Shown here piece by piece: positions 16,121 through 25,005 of a DNA stretch of 35,272 nucleotides (position 1 is its first letter; every line of letters begins with the position of its first letter). Below the pieces are notes generated by a model. That model was not told where the DNA came from. It worked only from the letters and a program-made list of their open reading frames with translations, and did not search any database. This DNA comes from an uncultured Oscillospiraceae bacterium. Lineage in GTDB: Bacteria > Bacillota > Clostridia > Oscillospirales > Oscillospiraceae. The stretch is from positions 1 through 35,272 of the forward strand of contig CALWXL010000007.1 of the NCBI GenBank assembly GCA_944385485.1, in the 5' to 3' direction. Made by a program: the position numbers and the translations under genes.

Positions 16121-18106
16121 ATGAAACATCGGCAATGCTGCGCTGCCATGCTGTCCATGGCGCTGTTGGTTTCCCTCTCTGCCTGCAAATCCCCCGGCGG
16201 AGAAGCCCCACCATCTTCCTCGCCTTCCCCGCAGGAACTCACCTATACCCGGGACAATTTCCCCAGGCTGGACGGCTCTGCCGACGCCGTTCCACTGGCC
16301 CAAAACTTGGCCGCAGTGACGCTGGGTGAATTTCAGCAGCAGACCAGCGACCTGACCCAGTTCTCCGGCACCGACCAGGCTCTGCAACGCCTCCAGGCGG
16401 GAGAGTGTGATTTACTTCTGATCTCAGATCCACCCAAAGCCATTTTGGAATCCAGCTCTGAACTCCATCTGGAGGAACTGGCCACCGATGGTCTGGTGTT
16501 TGTGGTCCACGCTGACAATCCGGTAGACTCCCTCACCGTGGAACAGCTTCGGGGGATCTATACCGGAGAGATCACCAACTGGAGCCAGGTAGGCGGTAAG
16601 GATGCCGACATTCTCCCCTTCCAGCACACCACCGACAGCGGAAGTCAGGCACTTCTGGAGCGTCTGGTGCTCCAAGGCCAAGAGACGACCACACCGCCCT
16701 CCACCCTGGACCCCGTCACCTATCTGCAAGACGCCGTGGCCAACTATAACAACTCCCCCAACGCCATTGGCTACACCTTTTATCGCCACACCCAGGACCT
16801 GGGACAGACCCAGCAGATGAAGCTTTTGAAGGTGGACGGAGTGGCTCCCTCGGCCCAAACCGTCACCGACCACACCTACCCTCTGAGCACCACATATTAC
16901 GTGGCCATGGATGCCCAGCAGTCCCAAGACTCCCCCACCTATACCTTGTTTCACTGGATGCTGAGTCCGTCCGGGCAACAGTTGCTGGAGGGCTATCCAT
17001 CCATCGCTCCCCACGACAACAGCGCCTTGACCAACACTGTCACGGCGCACTGGGATATGCTGGAGCCCATCCACACCCCAAAAGCAGAGCGCTGGTACAA
17101 CACGTACACCGATCACTTGATCCCCTCCAACGAGTACGGCCCTCTCATCCCCTACATCGGCAGTTCCGTCACCACCACCTCGGACACCTACTGGGTCTAC
17201 GGCTTGGCTACCCAGACTGGAGTGGTGGTCACCGATCCGGTATTCCATGAGATCACCTATCTGGATGACGCAGACACCTCCATGCTGCTGTTGACCACCC
17301 ACGAGGTAGATGCCAACGGTAAGGCCTGGAAGCAGGTAGGGTTGGCTGCCGCAGATGGAAGCTGGTATACGGGACAGGTTTACTCCCGCATGCTGTGCGC
17401 TTGCCAGTTGGGCGCTCTCATGGTCACCCCAGATGAAGAACTGGTCATGGTGGCATCCGACGGAACACCTGCCCCCTTCCACCTCAGCCAATCCGTAGAT
17501 CTGCCCACCCTCCCCACCAGCTCGGCTTGGCCTTACCTGTACTGGCCCACTGATGACACTATGACCAACTTCGTGTACATCGACCTGCGAGACGGCACCG
17601 TGTCCACCCAAGCCCCTGCCGACTTCCAGGCCCCCACCTACCAGGAGGGCGTGGGCTACTTCTCCGACGGCTGGTTCCAGCTGGAGGGCACCACCCTCAC
17701 CATCCACACCACCGCCGACGCCACTCACACCCTGGAAGTGGGTGAGAACTGCGCCCGGGCGGATGTGAACGGCGACCGGATTCTGCTGGTGTATGACACG
17801 GAGCCGGTCTCCTTCCGGGTCACCGACTGGGAGGGCAACGACATCTTTGTCGGTACGGGGTACGCCCCCTCGTTCCTCACTCCCACCCACAGCGACACCC
17901 CTGCCCTGTTGTCCTACTACACCACCTTCTTTGGTGACCCCATCCAGAGCTATGTGGTCATGAGCCGGGACGGCAAGTCCCCCTTCACCGCCCAGGACTT
18001 TGTGCTTCAGTACGGCAACCGGCTGCTCTACGCCACCCAGAGCCACTACATCCTCAGCAATCTGGCCGGCGATCCCCTGCTGTGCCTGCCCCGGCTGGAT
18101 GGTTGA
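16121..18106 (+). CDS. PstS-like substrate-binding lipoprotein with extra WG-repeat-like C-terminal half
   Basis: A 661-residue surface lipoprotein. Residues 1-22 are a lipoprotein signal ending L-S-A-C22, followed by a Ser/Pro linker. Residues about 40-310 resemble phosphate-binding protein PstS: DGSADAVPL (51-59, the ligand-loop position), GECDLLLIS, LRGIYTGEITNWSQVGG (143-159, highly typical), TTDSGSQALLERLV (170-183) and NAIGYTFYR. The second half (about 320-661) is beta-rich and holds YGLATQTGVVVTDPVFHEI (360-378), which looks like a WG repeat; later segments are more diverged. GAAAGGAGG precedes the ATG. No pstCAB genes are nearby. A phosphate role is inference; the domain could bind another anion or serve signalling. 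Confidence 0.82.
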   Translation: MKHRQCCAAMLSMALLVSLSACKSPGGEAPPSSSPSPQELTYTRDNFPRLDGSADAVPLAQNLAAVTLGEFQQQTSDLTQFSGTDQALQRLQAGECDLLLISDPPKAILESSSELHLEELATDGLVFVVHADNPVDSLTVEQLRGIYTGEITNWSQVGGKDADILPFQHTTDSGSQALLERLVLQGQETTTPPSTLDPVTYLQDAVANYNNSPNAIGYTFYRHTQDLGQTQQMKLLKVDGVAPSAQTVTDHTYPLSTTYYVAMDAQQSQDSPTYTLFHWMLSPSGQQLLEGYPSIAPHDNSALTNTVTAHWDMLEPIHTPKAERWYNTYTDHLIPSNEYGPLIPYIGSSVTTTSDTYWVYGLATQTGVVVTDPVFHEITYLDDADTSMLLLTTHEVDANGKAWKQVGLAAADGSWYTGQVYSRMLCACQLGALMVTPDEELVMVASDGTPAPFHLSQSVDLPTLPTSSAWPYLYWPTDDTMTNFVYIDLRDGTVSTQAPADFQAPTYQEGVGYFSDGWFQLEGTTLTIHTTADATHTLEVGENCARADVNGDRILLVYDTEPVSFRVTDWEGNDIFVGTGYAPSFLTPTHSDTPALLSYYTTFFGDPIQSYVVMSRDGKSPFTAQDFVLQYGNRLLYATQSHYILSNLAGDPLLCLPRLDG

Positions 18107-18122
18107 ATTCCGCGGCTTTGCC

Positions 18123-18151
18123 TTGACAACGCCCTTTCTTTTGCATATACT
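18123..18151 (+). promoter_or_regulatory. Sigma-A promoter for the T-box/valS unit
   Basis: Perfect TTGACA (18123-18128), 17 bases, TATACT (18146-18151), directly upstream of the T-box leader. Confidence 0.78.
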
Positions 18152-18157
18152 GGTACG

Positions 18158-18410
18158 GTATAATGGCTGTGATGGGAAGGAGTACCCACACGCTTCTGGT
18201 TCAGAGAGATGCCGGGTGGTGCAAGGCATGGCGGAGGACGTGGGGAAGGTGGTCCCGGAGCTGCGGCGTTGAACAATCAAAAGTAAATGCCGCCGTGTCC
18301 CTACGTCAGTGGGAAAAGAGTGCGGGCCTGGAAGTTTGGCCCGAATTCAGGTGGTACCGCGGACTTTTTCAGTTCGCCCTGAGTCTACGACTTGGGGCGA
18401 ACTTTTTTGT
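18158..18410 (+). ncRNA. T-box riboswitch, valine-specific, controlling valS
   Basis: This leader senses uncharged tRNA-Val and switches between terminator and antiterminator. The T-box sequence AGGTGGTACCGCG (18349-18361) is exact. Stem I is visible: lower stem GGGA/TCCC (18174-18177 with 18253-18256), the AGTA of the specifier-loop 5' strand (18181-18184), and upper stem CCCAC/GTGGG (18185-18189 with 18240-18244). The specifier-loop 3' strand GAAGGTGG (18245-18252) contains the valine codon GTG at 18249-18251, followed by a purine, as usual. The distal AGAGAGATGCC...GGTGG part matches the tRNA-elbow-binding module. It agrees with the downstream gene, valS. Confidence 0.93.
18371..18408 (+). 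terminator. T-box intrinsic terminator
   Basis: AGTTCGCCC (18371-18379) pairs with GGGCGAACT (18395-18403), followed by six T. It is mutually exclusive with the antiterminator that uses the T-box sequence at 18349-18361. Confidence 0.9.
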
Positions 18411-18448
18411 GCAAATGAAGTTGCCCCACAAAGACAAGGAGTGTTGTT

Positions 18449-21082
18449 ATGAAGAAAGAACTGCCCAAGGTCTACGAACCTCAAGAGGTGGAAGGCCGCA
18501 TCTATGAGATGTGGGAGAAAAACGGCTGCTTTGCCGGGCACCGTGACCCGGACAAGAAGCCCTTCACCATCGTCATGCCCCCTCCCAACGTCACCGGTCA
18601 GCTGCACATGGGCCACGCCATGGACTGCACCCTCCAGGACATTCTGATTCGCTTTAAGCGGATGCAGGGCTACGCCGCCCTGTGGGTGCCCGGCACCGAC
18701 CACGCTGGCATCGCCACCCAGATCAAGGTGGAGGAGGAGCTGCGCAAGAAAGAGGGCCTGTCCCGCCACGACCTGGGCCGTGAGAAGTTCCTGGAGCGGG
18801 TGTGGGACTGGAAGCACCAGTACGGCAACCGCATCGTAGCCCAGCAGAAGAAGATGGGCGCCTCCTGTGACTGGGACCGCTCCCGGTTCACCATGGACGA
18901 GGGTTTGTCCAAGGCCGTGCGCCATGTGTTTGTCTCCCTGTACAAGAAGGGCCTCATCTATAAGGGCAGCCGCATCGTCAACTGGTGCCCCCACTGCGTC
19001 ACCGCCCTGTCCGATGCCGAGGTGGAGTACCAGGACAAGCCCGGCCACCTGTGGCACCTGCGCTATCCCATCGTGGGTGAAGAGGGCCGCTATGTCATCG
19101 TGGCCACCACCCGTCCTGAGACCATGCTGGGCGACACCGGCGTGGCCGTGAACCCCAACGATGAGCGGTACAAGGACCTCATCGGCAAGAAGTGCCTGTT
19201 GCCCCTGGTCAACCGGGAGATCCCCATTGTGGCCGATGAGTATGTGGACATGGAGTTCGGCACCGGCTGCGTGAAGATGACCCCCGCCCACGACCCCAAC
19301 GACTTCGAGGTAGGCCTGCGGTGCAACCTGGAGTCCATCCGAGTGCTGGACGACCACGGCGTGGTCAACGAAAACGGCGGCAAGTATCAGGGGCTGGAGC
19401 GCTACGAGGCCCGCAAGGCCATTGTGGCTGACCTGGACGCCCTGGGTCTGTTGGAAAAGATCGAGGACCACCAGCACAACGTGGGCACCTGCTACCGCTG
19501 CGGCACCGACGTGGAGCCCATCATCTCCGCCCAGTGGTTTGTCAAAATGGGCCCCCTGGCCGAGGAGGCCCTGCGGGTGGTGAAGGAGGGCGAGACCAAG
19601 TTCGTCCCCGAGCGGTTCACCAAGACCTACACCAACTGGATGGAGAACGTCCACGACTGGTGTATCTCCCGTCAGCTGTGGTGGGGCCATCAGATCCCCG
19701 CTTGGACTTGCTCGGAGTGCGGCCACATCACTGTGTCTGAGACCGCCCCCACCGAGTGCGAGCACTGCCACTCCAAGCACATCACCCAGGAGGAGGACGT
19801 GCTGGACACCTGGTTCTCCTCCGCCCTGTGGCCCTTCTCCACCCTGGGCTGGCCCGATGAGAACAGCGAGGACTTCAAGTACTTCTATCCCACCGACGTG
19901 CTGGTCACCGGCTATGACATCATCTTCTTCTGGGTGGCCCGGATGATCTTCTCCGGCTGTGCCCACACCGGCAAGCCCCCCTTCCACACCGTGTTCATCC
20001 ACGGCTTGGTGCGGGACGACAAGGGCCGCAAGATGTCCAAGAGCCTGGGCAACGGCATCGATCCCTTGGAGATGGCGGAGAAGTACGGCGCCGACGCTCT
20101 GCGCTTCAACCTCATCACCGGCAACAGCCCCGGCAACGACATGCGCTTCTATGTGGAGAAGTGCGAGGCCATGCGCAACTTCGCCAATAAGATCTGGAAC
20201 GCCAGCCGCTTTGTGATGATGAATCTGACCATCACCGAGAATAAGTTGCCTGAGACTCTGGAGCCCGAGGACAAGTGGATTCTCTGCCGCCTGGGCGAAG
20301 TGATCAACGAGGTGACCGAGAACATGGAGGCCTATGAGTTGGGTGTGGCCTCTGCCAAGGTCTATGATTTCATCTGGAGCGACTACTGCGACTGGTATAT
20401 TGAGCTGACCAAGGCCCGCCTCCAGGGCGAGAACAAGGCCGCCAAGGTGCAGGCCCAGCAGGTGCTGGTATATGTCCTCACCGAGACCCTCAAGCTCCTC
20501 CACCCCTTCATGCCCTTCATCACCGAGGAGATCTGGCAGGCTCTGCCCCATGAGGGCGACTTCCTCATGCTCCAGTCCTGGCCCAAGGCCGACCCCGCCT
20601 GGAGCGACGTGGAGGCCAAGGAGTCTATGGAGGCTGTCATGGATGTCATCCGTGCCATCCGCGCCCGCCGTTCCGAGATGAACGTGCCCCCCTCCAAGAA
20701 GGCCGCTCTCACCATCGTCACCAATCAGCCGGGCATCTTTGCCTCCGGCGAGGCTCACCTGAAGCGTTTGGCCTGGTGCTCTGCTGTCACTGTCCAGCAG
20801 GAAGACCTCACCGACACCGCCGGCATGGTGTGCGACATCACCCACATGGCCAAGCTGTATATGCCTCTGGCCGAGCTGGTGGACCTGGCCAAGGAGAAGG
20901 CCCGCCTGGAGAAGGACCTGGGCAAGAAGCAGGGCGAGCTCAAGGGTCTGGAAGGCAAGCTGTCCAATCCTGGCTTCTTGAATAAGGCTCCCGAGCACGT
21001 GGTAGCCGCCGAGAAGGACCGTGCCGAGAAGCTGAAAGTTCTCATTGAGAAGATTCAGGAACAGCTGTCCGCCATGCAGTAA
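18449..21082 (+). CDS. valS: Valyl-tRNA synthetase
   Basis: This charges tRNA-Val with valine and edits mischarged threonine. The 877-residue protein is of normal length for a Firmicute ValRS. The class I signatures are H53-M-G-H56 in [13 protein letters not shown] and K528-M-S-K-S532. The editing (CP1) domain contains the [15 protein letters not shown] motif and the ATP-site [10 protein letters not shown] is present. The [17 protein letters not shown] and [13 protein letters not shown] segments are ValS-typical. A C-terminal coiled-coil arm (about 810-877, rich in Lys/Glu) is the tRNA-binding valine arm. It is expressed through the T-box leader, and the gene is followed by a strong terminator. 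Cysteine pairs CPHC, CYRC, CSEC and CEHC suggest bound zinc. Confidence 0.98.
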   Translation: MKKELPKVYEPQEVEGRIYEMWEKNGCFAGHRDPDKKPFTIVMPPPNVTGQLHMGHAMDCTLQDILIRFKRMQGYAALWVPGTDHAGIATQIKVEEELRKKEGLSRHDLGREKFLERVWDWKHQYGNRIVAQQKKMGASCDWDRSRFTMDEGLSKAVRHVFVSLYKKGLIYKGSRIVNWCPHCVTALSDAEVEYQDKPGHLWHLRYPIVGEEGRYVIVATTRPETMLGDTGVAVNPNDERYKDLIGKKCLLPLVNREIPIVADEYVDMEFGTGCVKMTPAHDPNDFEVGLRCNLESIRVLDDHGVVNENGGKYQGLERYEARKAIVADLDALGLLEKIEDHQHNVGTCYRCGTDVEPIISAQWFVKMGPLAEEALRVVKEGETKFVPERFTKTYTNWMENVHDWCISRQLWWGHQIPAWTCSECGHITVSETAPTECEHCHSKHITQEEDVLDTWFSSALWPFSTLGWPDENSEDFKYFYPTDVLVTGYDIIFFWVARMIFSGCAHTGKPPFHTVFIHGLVRDDKGRKMSKSLGNGIDPLEMAEKYGADALRFNLITGNSPGNDMRFYVEKCEAMRNFANKIWNASRFVMMNLTITENKLPETLEPEDKWILCRLGEVINEVTENMEAYELGVASAKVYDFIWSDYCDWYIELTKARLQGENKAAKVQAQQVLVYVLTETLKLLHPFMPFITEEIWQALPHEGDFLMLQSWPKADPAWSDVEAKESMEAVMDVIRAIRARRSEMNVPPSKKAALTIVTNQPGIFASGEAHLKRLAWCSAVTVQQEDLTDTAGMVCDITHMAKLYMPLAELVDLAKEKARLEKDLGKKQGELKGLEGKLSNPGFLNKAPEHVVAAEKDRAEKLKVLIEKIQEQLSAMQ

Positions 21083-21100
21083 GCAGTAAATGGTATCCCC

Positions 21101-21138
21101 ATCCGTGGGTGTGCATCCGCACACCCACGGATTTTTTT
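21101..21138 (+). terminator. Strong terminator of valS
   Basis: A perfect 14-bp stem (21101-21114 with 21119-21132, ATCCGTGGGTGTGC arm) with a 4-base loop, followed by seven T. It isolates valS from the sporulation operon. Confidence 0.92.
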
Positions 21139-21158
21139 GCTTTTTGGCAGGCTTCAAC

Positions 21159-21186
21159 AGGATTCCTCCTCATCCCTGGATATAAT
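21159..21186 (+). promoter_or_regulatory. Possible sigma-H/sigma-A promoter of the spoIIA operon
   Basis: AGGATT (21159-21164) resembles the sigma-H -35 element, and 16 bases later a perfect sigma-A -10 TATAAT (21181-21186) appears. No good sigma-A -35 exists at 17 bases, and the -10 fits the sigma-H GAAT core poorly. In B. subtilis spoIIA is transcribed by sigma-H with Spo0A. The element lies 30 bases before spoIIAA. Confidence 0.4.
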
Positions 21187-21216
21187 AAAACCAATCTCAT
21201 GCTAGGAGGACAAGCC

Positions 21217-21522
21217 ATGCCCATTACCATCGACAAGCAAAACGGGGCCACGGTCATCTCCATCCGTGGAGAGGTAGACCACCACAGTGCCCGTACCATT
21301 ATGGAAAACATTGACCAAACCATCGCCTCTCAGCTGCCTATGCAGCTGGTGCTGGATCTGTCCAGCGTCACCTTCATGGACAGCTCCGGCATCGCCGTCC
21401 TACTCCGGGCCCTGCGGCAAATGAACCAGCTGGGAGGCAATCTGCGGGTGAAGGGTATCCCCACCCAGCCCCGAAAAGTGTTGGATGCGGCTGGCATCGG
21501 CCGACTGATCACATTGGAATAA
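21217..21522 (+). CDS. spoIIAA: Anti-sigma-F factor antagonist
   Basis: SpoIIAA is a STAS-domain protein. When unphosphorylated it releases sigma-F from SpoIIAB in the forespore; SpoIIAB phosphorylates it on serine. The 101-residue protein has the STAS core and the phosphorylation loop FMDSSGIAVL, with D55-S56-S57-G58 at the expected place. GGAGGACAAGCC precedes ATG 21217; longer upstream readings run into the valS terminator and are not credible. It is the first gene of spoIIAA-spoIIAB-sigF, followed after 13 bases by spoIIAB. STAS proteins also serve sigma-B circuits; the neighbouring SigF settles the identity. Confidence 0.95.
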   Translation: MPITIDKQNGATVISIRGEVDHHSARTIMENIDQTIASQLPMQLVLDLSSVTFMDSSGIAVLLRALRQMNQLGGNLRVKGIPTQPRKVLDAAGIGRLITLE

Positions 21523-21535
21523 GGAGGGCTACATA

Positions 21536-21979
21536 GTGAAAGCTCTGGATCAAACCACCGTGGTATTCACCTCCCGCTCGGCCAACGAGGGCTTTGCCCG
21601 GGCCGTGGCCGCCTGCTTTGCCACCCGCCTGGACCCCACCTTGGATGAGGTGGCAGACATCAAAACCGCCGTGTCCGAGGCGGTGACCAACGCCATTGTC
21701 CACGCCTACCCGGACACCCTTGGGAAGATCACCATGCGCCTGCGGCTGCTGGAAGACCACCAGATGGAAATTCAAATTAAGGACAACGGTGTGGGCATTC
21801 CCGATGTGGATCAGGCCCGCACGCCCTTGTTCACCACCGGCAACGAGGAGCGCTCCGGCATGGGCTTTACCATCATGGAGAGCTTTATGGATACGGTGAA
21901 GGTGCGCTCCACGGTGGGGAAAGGTACCACCGTGACCATGCGCCGCCGCATCGTCCTGCGGGTGGGTGGAGGGCAATGA
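21536..21979 (+). CDS. spoIIAB: Anti-sigma-F factor / serine kinase
   Basis: SpoIIAB binds and inhibits sigma-F and phosphorylates SpoIIAA with ATP. The 147-residue protein has the GHKL ATPase fold: N-box VSEAVTNAIVHAY (46-58), G1 box DNGVGIPD (83-90), and the ATP-lid and G2 segment EERSGMGFTIMESF. It starts with GTG 21536 after AAGGAGGG. Its stop overlaps the sigF ATG by four bases (ATGA), so production of inhibitor and sigma factor is coupled. All expected motifs are intact. Confidence 0.96.
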   Translation: MKALDQTTVVFTSRSANEGFARAVAACFATRLDPTLDEVADIKTAVSEAVTNAIVHAYPDTLGKITMRLRLLEDHQMEIQIKDNGVGIPDVDQARTPLFTTGNEERSGMGFTIMESFMDTVKVRSTVGKGTTVTMRRRIVLRVGGGQ

Positions 21980-22713
21980 ACACCCTGGATACCCTCTCTC
22001 AGCTGGAGGCTGCCCGCCAGGGGGATAACGACGCCTGCGAGCAACTCCTGCTGGACAACAGCGGGCTCATCTGGTCGGTGGCCCGGCGATACTACGGCCG
22101 TGGGGTGGACCCCGAGGATCTGTACCAGCTGGGCTGCCTGGGTTTTCTCAAAGCGGTACGGGGCTTCGACCCCAGCTACGGTACCCAGTTTTCCACCTAC
22201 GCGGTACCCAAAATCGCCGGGGAAATCCGGCGATTTCTCCGGGACGATGGCTCGGTGAAGGTCAGCCGGGGCATCAAAGAGCGGGCCGCCACCCTGCGTC
22301 AATGCCGCCAGGATCTCTACCACCGCCTGGGCCGGGAGCCCACCGTGGGGGAGCTGGCTCAGGCCACCGGATTGGAGCCGGAGGACATTGCCGCTGCCGA
22401 GACCGCCACCCTCTCCGTGGCCTCCCTGCAAAGCCAGGCGGGCGAGGATGGGTTCACCCTGGAGTCCATTCTGGGCTGTGACGGCATGGAGGAGGAAGTG
22501 GTGGAGCGTCTGGCTCTGCGTCAAGCCATCGACACCCTTCCGGACCGAGAACGTCAAGTCATTTTCCTCCGCTTTTATAAAAATTTTACCCAAGATCGTA
22601 CCGCACGGGTGGTGGGAGTCAGTCAGGTCCAGATTTCCCGCATTGAACGCCGTGCCATTGCTCATCTGAGGGAATCCCTCACCGAAGAGTCCTTGCCAAC
22701 CACCGTGGGATAG
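21976..22713 (+). CDS. sigF: RNA polymerase sigma-F factor (early forespore)
   Basis: The first compartment-specific sigma factor of sporulation, also called spoIIAC. The 245-residue protein is a group 3 sigma-70 member. Region 2 contains DLYQLGCLGFLKAVRGFDPSYGTQFSTYAVPKI in continuous form (2.1-2.3), followed by the GEIRRFLRDDG segment. Region 3 has REPTVGELAQATGLEPEDI. Region 4 ends in a helix-turn-helix, TARVVGVSQVQISRIERRA. The start overlaps the spoIIAB stop. SigG is closely related, but the gene order AA-AB-sigma identifies SigF. No terminator is obvious before the next gene, 68 bases away, so read-through into the glycosyltransferase gene is possible. Confidence 0.95.
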   Translation: MNTLDTLSQLEAARQGDNDACEQLLLDNSGLIWSVARRYYGRGVDPEDLYQLGCLGFLKAVRGFDPSYGTQFSTYAVPKIAGEIRRFLRDDGSVKVSRGIKERAATLRQCRQDLYHRLGREPTVGELAQATGLEPEDIAAAETATLSVASLQSQAGEDGFTLESILGCDGMEEEVVERLALRQAIDTLPDRERQVIFLRFYKNFTQDRTARVVGVSQVQISRIERRAIAHLRESLTEESLPTTVG

Positions 22714-22781
22714 GCTATAATGATTTTACCTGCATTTCATTTGCAATCTATGCCTATCCCAAGGAAAGGTCGTGCCTTCCC

Positions 22782-23735
22782 ATGCAAAATACCCTCTACG
22801 TGGTGGTCCCCTGCTACAACGAGCAGGAAGTCCTCCCCGAAACCGCCCGGCGGCTCCGGGACAAGTTGCAGTATCTGATCAACCGCGGATCTATCAGCCG
22901 CAAAAGCCGCATCCTCTTTGTCAACGACGGCTCCAAAGACGACACCTGGGCCATCATTCAGCGGCTGCACATCGGCAACCACTTCTTCTCCGGTCTCAAC
23001 CTCAGCCGCAACCGTGGCCACCAAAACGCCCTGTTGGCTGGCTTGATGTACGCCAAAGATCAGGCTGATATGGTCATCTCCATGGATGCCGATCTGCAAG
23101 ACGACATCGACGCTGTGGACGAGATGGTTCAGAAATATCTGGAGGGCGTGGACATCGTCTATGGTGTGCGCTCCAGTCGAGATCGGGACACCTTCTTTAA
23201 GCGTACCACTGCCGAGGGCTTTTATCGACTGATGAATGCTCTGGGCGCCGAAACCGTATTCAACCATGCAGACTATCGTCTTATGTCCCGCCGGGCCTTG
23301 GATGGACTGGCTCAGTTTCGGGAGGTCAACCTGTTTCTGCGCGGCATCGTGCCCATGATCGGCTACCGCACCGACGTGGTCACCTATGAGCGAGGGGAGC
23401 GGTTTGCCGGAGAGAGCAAGTACCCCTTGAAAAAAATGCTGGCCTTTGCCCTGGAGGGGATCACCTCTCTGTCGGTGAAGCCTTTGCGCCTTATCACCGG
23501 GCTGGGATTTTTCATTTTTGTGGTTTCCCTGTTTATGATCCTCTATAACGTCATCCGCTGGGTGGGCGGGCATACCGTCACCGGCTGGGCCAGCCTGTCC
23601 TGCTCGGTGTGGCTCATCGGAGGTCTGATTTTGCTCTCTCTGGGGGTAATCGGAGAATATGTGGGCAAGCTATACATGGAGGCCAAGGGCCGTCCGCGCT
23701 TCCTGGTGCAAGAAGTGGTGGACGAGCAGGACTAA
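22782..23735 (+). CDS. GT2 polyprenyl-phosphate glycosyltransferase (CsbB/GtrB/DPM1-like)
   Basis: This 317-residue membrane glycosyltransferase most likely loads a sugar from a nucleotide donor onto undecaprenyl phosphate. The GT-A catalytic domain (1-225) starts VVVPCYNEQEVLPET, with VNDGSKDDT (48-56) and the metal/donor DAD at 102-104 (SMDADLQDD), then the NHADYRLMSRRAL segment. Two C-terminal membrane helices (about 235-258 and 268-292) flank a short loop, and the VIGEYVGKLYMEAKGRPRF ending is typical of CsbB-like enzymes. In B. subtilis CsbB works with YfhO in GlcNAc decoration of lipoteichoic acid; a YfhO-family gene lies 6.4 kb downstream. Sugar identity is unknown. Confidence 0.92.
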   Translation: MQNTLYVVVPCYNEQEVLPETARRLRDKLQYLINRGSISRKSRILFVNDGSKDDTWAIIQRLHIGNHFFSGLNLSRNRGHQNALLAGLMYAKDQADMVISMDADLQDDIDAVDEMVQKYLEGVDIVYGVRSSRDRDTFFKRTTAEGFYRLMNALGAETVFNHADYRLMSRRALDGLAQFREVNLFLRGIVPMIGYRTDVVTYERGERFAGESKYPLKKMLAFALEGITSLSVKPLRLITGLGFFIFVVSLFMILYNVIRWVGGHTVTGWASLSCSVWLIGGLILLSLGVIGEYVGKLYMEAKGRPRFLVQEVVDEQD

Positions 23736-23747
23736 TTTCTCAGGAAG

Positions 23748-23783
23748 AAAGCCCTTGCTTTTTTCTCCCATACAGCATAAAAT
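23748..23783 (+). promoter_or_regulatory. Short hairpin with T-run and overlapping promoter before the helical protein gene
   Basis: A 5-bp stem AAAGC/GCTTT (23748-23761) plus T-run may weakly terminate the glycosyltransferase transcript. TTGCTT (23755-23760), 17 bases, TAAAAT (23778-23783) gives a plausible promoter 49 bases before the next start. Confidence 0.4.
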
Positions 23784-23831
23784 AGCCTCAAAGAACCCAT
23801 GGGAAACAACCCCTGATAAGGAGGCAGTGAG

Positions 23832-24332
23832 ATGAACATCAACATTGATTTTGACGATTTGAAGGAACGTGCCAAAGATCTGGCTCAGTCTGGCGTAGCC
23901 AAAGCCCTGGAGCTCACCGACACCGGCGTGGCCAAGGCCAAGGAGCTGGCTGAAATCAGCAAGCTCAAGGTGCTCAACCTGCGGGAACAGGATGCCATCC
24001 GCCGGGCATACATGGATCTGGGGCGGCTGTATTACGCCGAACGCGGCTCCGCTCCTGAGGCCGCTTATTCCGATCTGTGTGACCGGATCACTCGCTCCAA
24101 GGCCCAGATTCAGGTCAACGAGCAGCGCATCGCGGATCTGAAAGCCTCTGGAAACCTCACCGACGAGGAAGTGGAGCAGGCCTGCCACACCGACTTTGAA
24201 GACGCCGAGTGGGAATTTGTAGGCAGCGCCCCCGCCCAGGGTGACCAGGACACTGCTTCTCAGGCTGAGGCTGACGACGCCGATGCCGCAGATTTTGAGG
24301 AGTCCGACGTCAAGACCGACGACCAGGCATAA
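23832..24332 (+). CDS. Acidic helical protein of unknown function
   Basis: A 166-residue cytoplasmic protein that I do not recognise as a named family. AAGGAGGCAGTGAG precedes the ATG. The N-terminal 60 residues are amphipathic helix with the motif VAKALELTDTGVAKAKELAEISKLKVLN. A short aromatic segment follows (AYMDLGRLYYAERG, about 59-72), then a second helical stretch (ITRSKAQIQVNEQRIADL). The last 30 residues are Asp/Glu/Ala-rich and probably disordered. There is no signal peptide, cysteine pair or enzyme motif. Proteins of this kind, with a helix, the LNLREQDAIRRAYMDLGRLYY-like core and an acidic tail, are common in gut Clostridia. It is monocistronic, ending at a bidirectional terminator shared with recR. 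Confidence 0.85.
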   Translation: MNINIDFDDLKERAKDLAQSGVAKALELTDTGVAKAKELAEISKLKVLNLREQDAIRRAYMDLGRLYYAERGSAPEAAYSDLCDRITRSKAQIQVNEQRIADLKASGNLTDEEVEQACHTDFEDAEWEFVGSAPAQGDQDTASQAEADDADAADFEESDVKTDDQA

Positions 24333-24344
24333 CATCCAACACGC

Positions 24345-24381
24345 AAAAAGACCGTTGCAGAAATTCTGCAACGGTCTTTTT
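24345..24381. terminator. Bidirectional terminator between the helical protein gene and recR
   Basis: A perfect 16-bp stem (24345-24360 with 24366-24381) has a 5-base loop. Five A on one side and five T on the other make it work in both directions. Confidence 0.93.
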
Positions 24382-24385
24382 CTTG

Positions 24386-24988
24386 TCACATTTCCCGGCG
24401 CCCTTCCATGGCCCGCATCAGGGTGGCATCGTCAGCAAACTCCAGGTGACTGCCCACCGGGATACCATAGGCCAGGCGGCTGACCTTCACCCCAAAGGGC
24501 TTGAGCAGCCGGGAGAGGTACATGGCGGTGGCCTCCCCCTCCGTGTCTGGGTTGGTGGCCATAATGACCTCCTCTACCTCGCCTCCTGCCACACGCTCCA
24601 CCAGCTGGGCAATGCGCAGATCGTCGGGACCCACGTGGTTCATGGGGGAGATGACACCGTGGAGCACATGGTACACCCCCTGGTACTCTCGGGCCCTCTC
24701 CAGGGCAATGACGTCCTTGGGATCGGCCACCACACACACGGTGTGTTGGTCCCGTCGGCTGGATGCGCACAGGGCGCACAGCCCCTCTCCCTGGGTCAGA
24801 TTCTGGCACTTGGGACAGTAGCCGATGCTGCCCTTGGCCTGGACAATGGCGTCAGCAAAGGCCTGTGCCTCCTCCTTGGGGCGTCCCAGAATGTAGAAAG
24901 CCAGCCGCTGGGCACTCTTGCGCCCCACGCCAGGGAGCTTTGCAAATTGTTCCACTAGATTTTCCAATGCCGGGGGAAAATAATCCAT
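24386..24988 (-). CDS. recR: Recombination protein RecR
   Basis: RecR acts with RecO (and RecF) to load RecA on gapped DNA. The 200-residue protein has the standard order: an N-terminal helix-hairpin-helix (LAKLPGVGRKSAQRLAF-like, 15-31), a four-cysteine zinc finger (C58, C61, C71, C74), and a Toprim domain (about 82-175) with VCVVADPKDVIALE and the ATNPDTEGEATAMYL acidic motif. The C-terminal SRLAYGIPVGSHLEFAD Walker-B-like region is also typical. A GGAGGG site precedes the ATG, and it starts 17 bases after rpe, in one operon. The usual partner dnaX and the YbaB gene are not adjacent here. Confidence 0.97.
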   Translation of the reverse strand: MDYFPPALENLVEQFAKLPGVGRKSAQRLAFYILGRPKEEAQAFADAIVQAKGSIGYCPKCQNLTQGEGLCALCASSRRDQHTVCVVADPKDVIALERAREYQGVYHVLHGVISPMNHVGPDDLRIAQLVERVAGGEVEEVIMATNPDTEGEATAMYLSRLLKPFGVKVSRLAYGIPVGSHLEFADDATLMRAMEGRREM

Positions 24989-25005
24989 GTGATACCCTCC
25001 ACAAG

